Positions 39,282 to 47,061 of a DNA stretch of 64,000 bases are shown piece after piece (position 1 is the stretch's first letter; each line of letters opens with the position of its first letter). Location of the stretch: assembly GCF_005954645.2 (NCBI RefSeq), contig NZ_CP040695.2:1798001-1862000 (forward strand), in the 5' to 3' direction. The position numbers and the translations under genes were made by a program. The notes under the pieces were generated by a model. The model saw only the letters and a program-made list of their open reading frames with translations. It did no database searches and was not told where the DNA came from. The DNA is from Nocardioides sp. S-1144 (GTDB taxonomy: Bacteria > Actinomycetota > Actinomycetes > Propionibacteriales > Nocardioidaceae).

Positions 39282-41021
39282 ATGATCCTGCCGATCGCCC
39301 CGGCGCGGGAGTCCTGGCGGGTCTCGCGCGGCTACCTGGGCCGCCACCGCGGCGTCCTGACGCTGGCCGCGCTGGCCTTCGCCGTCGTCGGCCTGGCCCA
39401 GCTGGGCGGACCCTGGTTGATGGGTCGCACCGTCGACGCCGTCCTCGACGACTCCGGTGGCTCGGGGCCCTCGACCATCGCCCGGTACGCCGTCGGCATC
39501 GCGGTCGCCGGGCTGTTGGTCGGCCTGGCCACCTGGGCGGCCGAGTCGCTGCTGGCGCGCGCCGTCCAGCCCGCCCTCGCGGCGCTGCGCGAGGACGTCG
39601 TCGACCGGGCCCTGCACCTCGACCACGGCGTCGTCGAGGACGCCGGCGTCGGCGACGTCGTCAGCCGGGTCGGTGACGACGTCCGTGCGATCAGCCGCTC
39701 CCTGGAGCTGGTGGTGCCCACCGTCGTCGGGTCGGCGATCGCGGTGCTGTTCACCGTGGCCGGGCTGGTCGCCCTCGACTGGCGGCTCGGCCTCGCCGGC
39801 CTCGTGGCCGGGCCGGCGTACTGGCTCTCGCTGCGCTGGTACCTGCCGCGCTCGGGCCCCTACTACCAGCGCGAGCGGGTCGCCCAGGGGGAGCGGGCCG
39901 AGGCCCTGGTCACCGGGTTCCAGGGCGCCGCGACCCTGCGCGCCTACGGGCTGCAGGACCGGCAGGTCGGCCGGATCCGGGATGCGTCGTGGGCGGCGGT
40001 CCAGATCACCCTCGACGTCTTCGGCCTCCTGATGCGCTTCGGCGCGCGCAACAACCGGGCCGAGCTGGTGGGCCTGCTCGCGGTGCTCGGCACCGGCTTC
40101 CTGCTGGTGCGCTCGGAGGCGGCCACCGTCGGTGAGGTCACCGCGGCGGCGCTGTTCTTCCACCGCCTCTTCAACCCCATCGGCGCGCTGATCTTCCTCT
40201 TCGACGAGGTGCAGTCGGCCGGGGCGTCGCTGACCCGGCTGGTCGGCGTCGTGCTGGTGCCGCGTGCGGCGGAGCCGGCCGAGACCGCCCTCGAGCCGGG
40301 GCCGCTCACCGTGCGCGGGCTCAGCCACTCCTACGTCGCCGACCACCCGGTGGTGCGCGACGTCGACCTCACCGTGGCGCCCGGGGAGCGGGTCGCGCTC
40401 GTCGGTGCCAGCGGCGCCGGCAAGACGACCCTCGGGGCCGTGGCGGCCGGCGTCCTCGACCCGACGCGCGGCGAGGTCCGGGTGTCCGGGACGCCGCTCG
40501 CCGAGATCGGGCGGACCCGGCTGCGTCGGTGCGTGGCGCTGGTCAGCCAGGAGGTGCACGACTTCTCCGCCACCCTGCGCGACGCCGTCCTGCTCGCCGA
40601 CCCCGGCGCCGACGACGAGCAGGTCCGCGCCGCCCTGGAGACGGTGCTGGCGTGGGGCTGGGTCGCGGCCCTGCCCGACGGGCTCGACACGGTGGTCGGC
40701 GAGCACGGCCACGCCCTGACCCCCACCCAGTCGCAGCAGGTCGCGCTGGCCCGCGTGGCCCTCCTCGACCCGTGGTTCGTCGTCCTCGACGAGGCCACCG
40801 CCGAGGCCGGGTCGGCCGGTGCCCGCGAGCTGGAGACGGCCGCGCTCGCCGTCACCGAGGGCCGCGGGGCCCTCGTGATCGCGCACCGGCTCAGCCAGGC
40901 CGTGGTCGCCGACCGGGTGCTGGTGATGGACGACGGCCGCATCGTCGAGCAGGGCACCCACGAGGAGCTGGTCGCCGCCGGCGGCCGGTACGCCGACCTG
41001 TGGTCGGCGTGGTCGGGCTGA
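39282..41021 (+). CDS. ABC exporter half-transporter with canonical Walker motifs but degenerate signature (subunit 2)
   Basis: 579 residues: six-helix exporter domain (about 20-315) and a nucleotide-binding domain (about 340-579). Walker A 'LVGASGAGKTTLGAVAAG', Q-loop 'ALVSQEVHDF', Walker B 'FVVLDEATAEAG' and switch 'LVIAHRLSQA' are canonical. The signature loop is 'LTPTQSQQVALARVALLDPW' in place of LSGGQ. It complements subunit 1, so the heterodimer has one complete composite ATP site and one dead site. Substrate unknown. ATG 39282 is eight bases from the upstream stop. Confidence 0.92.
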   Translation: MILPIAPARESWRVSRGYLGRHRGVLTLAALAFAVVGLAQLGGPWLMGRTVDAVLDDSGGSGPSTIARYAVGIAVAGLLVGLATWAAESLLARAVQPALAALREDVVDRALHLDHGVVEDAGVGDVVSRVGDDVRAISRSLELVVPTVVGSAIAVLFTVAGLVALDWRLGLAGLVAGPAYWLSLRWYLPRSGPYYQRERVAQGERAEALVTGFQGAATLRAYGLQDRQVGRIRDASWAAVQITLDVFGLLMRFGARNNRAELVGLLAVLGTGFLLVRSEAATVGEVTAAALFFHRLFNPIGALIFLFDEVQSAGASLTRLVGVVLVPRAAEPAETALEPGPLTVRGLSHSYVADHPVVRDVDLTVAPGERVALVGASGAGKTTLGAVAAGVLDPTRGEVRVSGTPLAEIGRTRLRRCVALVSQEVHDFSATLRDAVLLADPGADDEQVRAALETVLAWGWVAALPDGLDTVVGEHGHALTPTQSQQVALARVALLDPWFVVLDEATAEAGSAGARELETAALAVTEGRGALVIAHRLSQAVVADRVLVMDDGRIVEQGTHEELVAAGGRYADLWSAWSG

Positions 41022-41033
41022 GCCCGCCTGCGC

Positions 41034-42038
41034 TCACACCCGCTTGATCAGCTCGACCGAGGCCTCGACCGGCTCGAAGCCCATCAGCTCGTTGATGGAG
41101 ACCATGTGGTCGTTGGTCTCGGCGTTCTGGGTGACGATCCGGCGCATCTCGGGGTGCGCCTCCTGCACGGTGCGCAGGTTGGCCGCCTTGACGGCGAGGC
41201 CGAGGCGTCGGCCGCGGTGCTCGCGGTGCACGAAGGTGCCCCACTGGGAGGCGTCCGTGCGCCCGCCGGCCGGCGGGACCGAGATGGTCGACTGCGCCGC
41301 GACGGTGCCGTCGGGGGCGATCGCGACGGTCTCGTAGATCCGGCGTCCGGCCGCGACGAGCGAGCGCTGGTTCTCGCGGTACCGCTCGGGGGTGATCAGC
41401 TCCTCCTCCCACTCGGCCTCGCCTGTGGGCGCGTCGACCGCCAGCTGGCCCAGCAGCACGCACAGCGACGGGACGAGGTCGTCGGGCACCTCGTCGAGGT
41501 AGGTCTCGAGGCGGTAGCCGTCGTGGCGGGGGGCGGCCTGCCCGGCCCAGGCCTCCAGGTCGCGGGTGGGGACCGGCAGCCGGAGGTGGCGCACGACCTC
41601 GACGTTGGAGAGCGTGAAGCCCGCCGCCTCGGCGAAGCGTCGCGCGCGGTGGCTGGCGACCTCGTCGAAGGGCAGCTTCACCTCGGCGAGCAGCTCCGTG
41701 CGGCCCTCGGCGACCGCGAGCGCGCACACGGCGTCGAGCATCTCCCGTCCCAGCCCGCGCCCCTGGTCGGCGGGCTCGACGGCCACGCCGAGCCAGCACT
41801 TGTCGGTGTTGTCGAGCAGCGGCATGAAGAGCACGGCCACGGCGACCACCCGGCCGTCCTCGGTGCCGTCGAGGAGGACCGCCCTCTCACCCGGGTCGGG
41901 GAGCTGCCACACGGCCGCCATCTCCGGCCACGACCAGTGCGGCATGTCCTCGCGACCGACCAGCACCGCCCGCCGCTCGAGGTCGAAGCACGCGCGCAGG
42001 GCGAGGTCGCTGGTCACGTCGACGGGTGAGATCTGCAC
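41034..42038 (-). CDS. Tandem GNAT-domain acetyltransferase
   Basis: 334 residues with two GNAT domains. N-domain: 'CWLGVAVEPADQGRGLGREM' (Q-x-x-G-x-G acetyl-CoA loop, about 80-100). C-domain: 'WGTFVHREHRGRRLGLAVKA' (R-G-x-R-L-G, about 265-285) with 'RRIVTQNAETNDHMVSINEL' and 'MGFEP'. This is the tandem-GNAT type common in actinobacteria; a substrate cannot be named. GTG 42038 follows TAGCGT by six bases. It is convergent with the ABC genes (12-nt gap). Confidence 0.9.
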   Translation of the reverse strand: MQISPVDVTSDLALRACFDLERRAVLVGREDMPHWSWPEMAAVWQLPDPGERAVLLDGTEDGRVVAVAVLFMPLLDNTDKCWLGVAVEPADQGRGLGREMLDAVCALAVAEGRTELLAEVKLPFDEVASHRARRFAEAAGFTLSNVEVVRHLRLPVPTRDLEAWAGQAAPRHDGYRLETYLDEVPDDLVPSLCVLLGQLAVDAPTGEAEWEEELITPERYRENQRSLVAAGRRIYETVAIAPDGTVAAQSTISVPPAGGRTDASQWGTFVHREHRGRRLGLAVKAANLRTVQEAHPEMRRIVTQNAETNDHMVSINELMGFEPVEASVELIKRV

Positions 42039-42044
42039 GGGTCG

Positions 42045-42050
42045 ACGCTA
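42045..42050 (-). promoter_or_regulatory. -10 box TAGCGT, leaderless promoter of the tandem GNAT gene
   Basis: TAGCGT, 6-nt spacer, GTG at 42038. It overlaps the stop codon region of the DNA polymerase IV gene. Confidence 0.55.
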
Positions 42051-43385
42051 CGGCGCGACGGGCTCCTCGGTCACCGGGTTATCGGGCAGCCACAGCCGCA
42101 GCGCCGCGTCGTCGACGGCGAAGGACCGCACCGGACCGGGGGGAGTCTCGGCGGTCTCGAACCGGACCGTGACGACGCCGCGCCCCGACCCCCACACCCA
42201 GCCCCGGCCCATCTCGTCGTGGACGACGTCGAGGCCGGGTGCGTAGACGACCCGGCGGGTGCTCGGTGCCTCGGGCAGGTCGAGCGGCTCGGGCTCGTCC
42301 TCGGTCTCGCCGAACAGGTCGTCCTGGATCCAGTCGGCCAGGCCGGAGACCCCGACGCCGAGCAGCCGCACGCCGCCGGAGGTGTCGAGGTCGGTGAGCA
42401 GCCGGCGCGCCAGCCGGGCGACCACGGCGGTGCTGTCGGTCGGCTCGGGCAGCGTGGTGGAGCGGCCGAGCGTGGTGAAGTCGTGCAGGCGCACCTTGAT
42501 GGTCACCGTGCGCCCGGCGAGCCCGTGCTTGCGCAGCCGCGTCGCGACCTCGCCGGCCTGCCGGGTGAGCAGGCCCTCCATCAGCCTGCGGTCGGTGAGG
42601 TCGGTCTCGTAGGTGCCCTCCGAGCTGACCGACTTGGCCTCGCGCTCGGCCACGACCGGCCGGTCGTCGCGGGCCCGGGCGAGGGAGTGCAGCCCGGCGC
42701 CGTGGGCCTTGCCGACCAGGCCGACCAGGTCGTCGAGGCCGGTCGCCTCGATGTCGGCGACGGTGAGGATCCCGGCCCGGCGCAGCCGCTCGGCCGTCGC
42801 CGGACCGACGCCGGGGATGACGGTCGCGCTCATCGGGCGCAGCAGGTCGCGCTCGGTGCCGGGCGGGACGACGGTCAGCCCGTCGGGCTTGTCGAGCTCG
42901 CTGGCGACCTTGGCGATGAACTTCGACGTGCCGATGCCCACCGACGCCGTCAGCCCGCCGGTGACCTCGGCGACCCGCTCGCGCAGCCGCTCGGCGTAGG
43001 TCGTCACGCTGGCGACGCCGAGGTCGGGCAGCTCGGCGGGGTCGGCCTGCGCGAGGTCGACGAACGCCTCGTCGAGCGAGAGCGGCTCCACGAGCGGGGA
43101 GACCGAGCGCAGCAGCGTCATCACCTGGTGGCTGGCCTCGCGGTAGGCGTGGAAGCGGCCGGACAGGAAGGCCGCGTGCCCGCACCGCGAGCGCGCCTCC
43201 CGGGTCGACATGGCCGAGCGGACGCCGAAGACCCGGGCCTCGTAGGACGCCGTCGCGACCACGCCCCGCCCGCCGGTGCCGCCGACGACGACCGGCTTGC
43301 CGCGCAGCGACGGCTTGTCGCGCTGCTCGACGGAGGCGAAGAAGGCGTCCAGGTCCAGGTGGAGGACCGAGGCCGTGTTCCGCAC
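42048..43385 (-). CDS. dinB: DNA polymerase IV (Y-family, DinB)
   Basis: 445 residues. N-terminal 'LHLDLDAFFASVEQRDKPSL' (catalytic Asp, steric-gate Phe), 'GGRGVVATASYEARVFGVRS', 'VEPLSLDEAFVDLA' (catalytic Asp-Glu), the helix-hairpin-helix 'VIPGVGPATAERLRRAGILT' and a little-finger domain with 'TVTIKVRLHDFTTLGRSTTL'. Performs error-prone translesion synthesis. The C-terminus extends about 80 residues past the little finger, seen in several actinobacterial DinB proteins; no clear beta-clamp motif was identified. GTG 43385 follows TAGTTT by seven bases. No LexA box was recognised upstream. Confidence 0.95.
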   Translation of the reverse strand: MRNTASVLHLDLDAFFASVEQRDKPSLRGKPVVVGGTGGRGVVATASYEARVFGVRSAMSTREARSRCGHAAFLSGRFHAYREASHQVMTLLRSVSPLVEPLSLDEAFVDLAQADPAELPDLGVASVTTYAERLRERVAEVTGGLTASVGIGTSKFIAKVASELDKPDGLTVVPPGTERDLLRPMSATVIPGVGPATAERLRRAGILTVADIEATGLDDLVGLVGKAHGAGLHSLARARDDRPVVAEREAKSVSSEGTYETDLTDRRLMEGLLTRQAGEVATRLRKHGLAGRTVTIKVRLHDFTTLGRSTTLPEPTDSTAVVARLARRLLTDLDTSGGVRLLGVGVSGLADWIQDDLFGETEDEPEPLDLPEAPSTRRVVYAPGLDVVHDEMGRGWVWGSGRGVVTVRFETAETPPGPVRSFAVDDAALRLWLPDNPVTEEPVAP

Positions 43386-43392
43386 GCCGCCG

Positions 43393-43398
43393 AAACTA
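43393..43398 (-). promoter_or_regulatory. -10 box TAGTTT, leaderless promoter of dinB
   Basis: TAGTTT, 7-nt spacer, GTG at 43385. Confidence 0.55.
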
Positions 43399-43534
43399 CC
43401 TCCGCCGGACCGGCGCGGTGCGGGGCAGGTACTAGGACCACCGGACATCTGGGAACCGCGACCCCCGCGGGCCTTGACTGAGGTCGTCGAGAGGGACGGC
43501 CCGCGGCCGTCCGCCACCCACCGAAGGAGCTCCC

Positions 43535-43933
43535 ATGACCAGTAAGATTCGCACGGCCACCGCGACGGCCGCCGTCACCGCCGCCCTCCTCACCCCGCTC
43601 GTGGCGGGGTCGCCGGCGCACGCCGGGGACGACGACGACCGGGTGGAGCGCACCGGCACGTGCTCCGACGGCGCGCGGTGGAAGATGAAGGCCCAGCAGG
43701 ACGACGGCCGGATCGAGGTCGAGGCCGAGGTGGACAGCAACCAGGCCGGCCAGCGCTGGACCTGGACGCTGCGCCACGACGGCGGTCGGGCGGCGAGCGG
43801 CGCCTCCCGCACCACGGCCCGCAGCGGCTCGTTCGAGGTCGAGCGGAAGGTCGTCGACCAGCCCGGCCAGGACACGTTCGTCCTCCGCGCCCGCCACGCC
43901 GGCCAGCGGTGCGTGGCCCGGGTCACCTACTGA
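43535..43933 (+). CDS. Small secreted protein of unknown function (132 aa)
   Basis: Sec signal peptide (MTSKIRTATATAAVTAALLT, AxA cleavage at AHA, about residue 30), then a charged ~100-residue domain with two Cys (GTCSDGARW near the start, QRCVARV at the end) that could form one disulfide. Beta-strand-like alternation suggests a small Ig- or immunoglobulin-like fold; the family is not recognised. AAGGAG lies seven bases before the ATG. The gene ends 20 nt before the histidine-kinase start and may be cotranscribed with it. Confidence 0.75.
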   Translation: MTSKIRTATATAAVTAALLTPLVAGSPAHAGDDDDRVERTGTCSDGARWKMKAQQDDGRIEVEAEVDSNQAGQRWTWTLRHDGGRAASGASRTTARSGSFEVERKVVDQPGQDTFVLRARHAGQRCVARVTY

Positions 43934-43953
43934 GGCGTCATGATCGTCGGGAC

Positions 43954-45237
43954 ATGACGCGACTCGCCGGCACGGTGCGGAGCCCGGTGGCCCAGTTCCT
44001 GGCCGCCGGGCTCCTCGTGCTGGTGGTGCTGCTGGTCGTGACGAACGCCCTCGCCGGCCGCGCGGCGCGCGAGGAGGCGCTCTCCGACGCCGGCGCCACC
44101 ACCGAGGTGCTGGCCCGGTCGGTCGCCGAGCGCTCGCTCCCGCGCGGTCTCGTCACCGGTGAGCCCGGGGCCGTCGACCGCTTCGACCACCAGGTGCGGA
44201 CCCGGCTGGTCACCGACCAGGTGCGGCGGGTGAAGATCTGGAACCGCGAGGGTCGGATCGTGTGGTCCGACGAGGCCCGGCTGTTCGGTGAGGACTTCGC
44301 CCTCGACGAGGAGGAGCTCGACGTGCTCGACCACGGTGGCACCGACGCCGAGGTCTCCGACCTCGCCGAGCCCGAGAACCGCTACGAGCGCGACGGCGGG
44401 AGCCTGGTCGAGGTCTACACGCGCATCGAGTCGCCCGAGGGCGAGCCGCTGCTGTTCGAGGCCTACTTCGACGCCGACGAGATCCAGGAGCGCCAGGCCG
44501 AGCTCGTCGCGCCCTTCCGCACGATCACGGTCGGCTCCCTGCTCCTGGTGCTCGTGCTGGCCACGTCGCTGCTGTGGGTGCTGACCCGGCGCCTGACCCG
44601 GGCCGCCGTCGAGCGCGAGCGGTTGCTGGTCGCGGCCGCCGACGCATCCGACGCCGAGCGCCGCCGGATCGCACGCGACCTGCACGACGGCGTCGTCCAG
44701 GACCTGGCCGGGACGTCGTTCGCCCTGTCGGCCCTGGCCCGGCGCCCGGGGGACCCGGCCGAGCGCGAGCAGCTGCTGGACGCGACGACGAGCCTGCGGT
44801 CGAGCATGCGGAGCCTGCGCTCCCTGCTCGTCGAGATCCACCCGCCCGGGCTGGGCGCCGACGACCTGGAGGCCGCGCTGCACGACCTGACCGCCGGCGC
44901 CGCGGACCTCGGCGTCGAGGTCGCGATCTCCGTCGCGGGCCTCGGTGGCGTCCCCGACGACACCGTGGCCCTCGTCTGGCGGGTCGCGCAGGAGGCCACC
45001 CGCAACGCGCTGCGCCACGCACGGGCCCGGCGCCTCGAGGTCACCGTCGTCCGCCCCGGCGCCGAGGTGGTGCTGACCGTCAGCGACGACGGCGTCGGCT
45101 TCGACCCCGCCGCGGCCGGTGACGGGTCGTTCGGCCTGCGGGGGCTGGCGAGCCTGGCCCGCGACCACGGCGGTCGCCTCGACGTCGTGTCCTCGGTCGG
45201 GTCGGGCACGACGGTGCGTCTCGAGGTGGGCGCGTGA
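43954..45237 (+). CDS. Sensor histidine kinase (NarL/DesK-type, HisKA_3)
   Basis: 427 residues. Membrane helices near 10-32 and 190-212 flank a ~155-residue extracytoplasmic sensor rich in acidic residues. Then the dimerisation/phosphoacceptor helix 'SDAERRRIARDLHDGVVQDL' (His in DLHDG, ~247) and the ATPase domain with N-box 'VAQEATRNALRHARARRLEV' and G-box 'VSDDGVGFDP' and 'GSFGLRGLASLARDHGG'. It autophosphorylates and passes phosphate to the next gene product. ATG 43954; its stop overlaps the regulator GTG (GTGA). Confidence 0.93.
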   Translation: MTRLAGTVRSPVAQFLAAGLLVLVVLLVVTNALAGRAAREEALSDAGATTEVLARSVAERSLPRGLVTGEPGAVDRFDHQVRTRLVTDQVRRVKIWNREGRIVWSDEARLFGEDFALDEEELDVLDHGGTDAEVSDLAEPENRYERDGGSLVEVYTRIESPEGEPLLFEAYFDADEIQERQAELVAPFRTITVGSLLLVLVLATSLLWVLTRRLTRAAVERERLLVAAADASDAERRRIARDLHDGVVQDLAGTSFALSALARRPGDPAEREQLLDATTSLRSSMRSLRSLLVEIHPPGLGADDLEAALHDLTAGAADLGVEVAISVAGLGGVPDDTVALVWRVAQEATRNALRHARARRLEVTVVRPGAEVVLTVSDDGVGFDPAAAGDGSFGLRGLASLARDHGGRLDVVSSVGSGTTVRLEVGA

Positions 45238-45887
45238 GCGGGCCCACGCCAGGGCGCGCGGTCCGGGTCGTGCTGGTCGACGACCACGCGGTGGTCCGGG
45301 GCGGGCTCGCGCAGCTGCTCGGCGCCGTCGACGACATCGACGTCGTCGGTCAGGCCGCGACCGGCGCCGAGGCGCTCGTGGTGGTCGCGGACGTCGCGCC
45401 CGACGTCGTGGTGATGGACCTGCAGATGCCCGACGTCGACGGCGTCACCGCGACGCGCCGGATCCTCGCCGAGCACCCCGTCACCCAGGTGCTGGTGCTG
45501 ACGTCGTACTCCGACGCCGAGCGCATCGTCGCCGCGCTCGACGCCGGCGCCGTCGGCTACCTGCTCAAGGACGCCGATCCCGACGACCTCATCGAGGGCG
45601 TGCGTGCCGTCAGCCGGGGGGAGTCCCCGATCCACCCGCGGGCCGCACGGTCCCTGCTCACCGCCCGCGCGCAGGGCCCGGGCCGGGCGGGACGCGTCGA
45701 GCTCACCCCCCGGGAGACCGAGGTGCTCGCGCTCGTGCGCGACGGCCTGGCCAACAAGCAGGTCGCCCGACGCCTCGGCATCACCGAGCGGACCGTCAAG
45801 GCCCACCTGACCTCGGCCTTCGCCCGGATCGGCGTCCAGGACCGGACCCAGGCGGCCCTCTGGGCCGAGCGCAACGACCTGGGATGA
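45234..45887 (+). CDS. NarL/FixJ-type response regulator
   Basis: 217 residues. Receiver domain: acidic pair in 'VRVVLVDDHAVVRGGLAQLL', phosphoacceptor Asp in 'PDVVVMDLQMPDVDGVTATR', Thr/Lys switch in 'VLVLTSYSDAERIVAALDAG' and 'GYLLKDADPDDLIEG'. C-terminal LuxR HTH 'LTPRETEVLALVRDGLANKQ' and 'VARRLGITERTVKAHLTSAF'. It is a cognate partner of the kinase upstream by overlap. Targets unknown; the secreted-protein gene just upstream of the kinase is a plausible one. Confidence 0.95.
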   Translation: MSGPTPGRAVRVVLVDDHAVVRGGLAQLLGAVDDIDVVGQAATGAEALVVVADVAPDVVVMDLQMPDVDGVTATRRILAEHPVTQVLVLTSYSDAERIVAALDAGAVGYLLKDADPDDLIEGVRAVSRGESPIHPRAARSLLTARAQGPGRAGRVELTPRETEVLALVRDGLANKQVARRLGITERTVKAHLTSAFARIGVQDRTQAALWAERNDLG

Positions 45888-45982
45888 CCACGTCCGCGGG
45901 CGACGGCCTGTGGAGGAGCCCGTCGTCCACAGGGCCGCGTCGGCCCGGCGCGCGCCGGCGGGCCCGGGAGGGACCGTGGCCC

Positions 45983-47029
45983 ATGACCCCGAAGCCCTCG
46001 CAGCCCGCGACTCCCTCCACCGGCGCCACCCGCACCACCCTCACCGCCCGCACCCCCGAGGACCTGCTGGCGGCCGCCGCCGTCGTCCTCGGGTTCTGGC
46101 CGACCGAGTCGGTGGTGCTGCTGACGCTCGACGCCCGGCACCGCTTCCACGCACGCGTCGACCTGCCCCCACCCGACGACCCGGTCGCGCTGGCCGAGGT
46201 GGCCGACTCGCTGCTGCGTCCCGCCACCCGTCACGGGGCCGGCCGGGTCGTCCTGCTGGTCTACACCGACGACGCCCGGGCGGCCGCCGCGGCGTGGACG
46301 GCGCTGCGCGAGGCCTTCGCGCGCAGCCCGGTGGTGGTCGTGGAGGCGGTGCGGGTGGCGGCGGCGCGCTGGTACCCGCTGCTCGCCCGCGACCCGGCCC
46401 TCCGCACGGCGGGGGTCGCCTACAGCACCGACGCGCTGGCCACGCACCCGTTCCTGGCGCACGCCGTCCTCGACGGCCGGGTCACGCACGGGTCGCGCGG
46501 CGACCTGGCCGCCACGCTCGCGCCCGACCCGGCCGGCGTCGCGGCGGTCGCGGCCCTGCTCGCCCCGGCCCACGACGACCCGGCCCACGACGACCCGTCC
46601 GGCGACGACCCGGCCGAGGACGCGTGGGCCGAGGTGCTGGTCCGCACCCACCTCGACGCCGGCACCTGCTGCAGCGACCCCGAGGCCGCCCGGCTGCTCC
46701 GGGGGATGCGGTCGCGCCGGGTGCGCGACGCGGCGTGGTCCGGGATCGCCCCCGGGCGGGCGCGGGCGGCCGTCGTCCTGCTGAGCGACCTGGTGCGACG
46801 CAGCCCCCCGCACCTGCGCTCCGCCCCCGCCGCGCTGCTCGGCTGGGCCGCCTGGCAGGCCGGCGACGGAGCGCTCGCGTGGTGCGCCGTCGACCGGTGT
46901 CGCGAGGTCGACCCCGGCTGCACGCTGGCCGACCTGGTGGCCGAGGCGCTCGAGCGCGCGGTCCCGCCGACGGCCTGGTCGGCGACGGCGCGCGACCCCG
47001 GCCGCGCGGAGGGCCTGGACTCGGCCTGA
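45983..47029 (+). CDS. DUF4192 domain-containing protein
   Basis: 348 residues. 'LTARTPEDLLAAAAVVLGFW' and 'PTESVVLLTL' at the N-terminus, then 'LLVYTDDARAAAAAWTALRE' and 'RRSPPHLRSAPAALLGWAAW' with 'QAGDGALAWCAVDRC': the full DUF4192 pattern of actinobacteria, of unknown function. A DDPAH/DDPSG-type Asp-Pro repeat at about residues 193-213 replaces the usual linker. ATG 45983 has GGAGGG about ten bases before it. Stands alone in orientation between the regulator and the ligase gene. Confidence 0.85.
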   Translation: MTPKPSQPATPSTGATRTTLTARTPEDLLAAAAVVLGFWPTESVVLLTLDARHRFHARVDLPPPDDPVALAEVADSLLRPATRHGAGRVVLLVYTDDARAAAAAWTALREAFARSPVVVVEAVRVAAARWYPLLARDPALRTAGVAYSTDALATHPFLAHAVLDGRVTHGSRGDLAATLAPDPAGVAAVAALLAPAHDDPAHDDPSGDDPAEDAWAEVLVRTHLDAGTCCSDPEAARLLRGMRSRRVRDAAWSGIAPGRARAAVVLLSDLVRRSPPHLRSAPAALLGWAAWQAGDGALAWCAVDRCREVDPGCTLADLVAEALERAVPPTAWSATARDPGRAEGLDSA

Positions 47030-47049
47030 GCAGGCGGCGCGGATGGCTC

Positions 47050-47055
47050 TATTGT
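47050..47055 (+). promoter_or_regulatory. -10 box TATTGT, leaderless promoter of the GCS2-type ligase gene
   Basis: TATTGT, 6-nt spacer, ATG at 47062. Confidence 0.6.
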
Positions 47056-47061
47056 CTGGCC

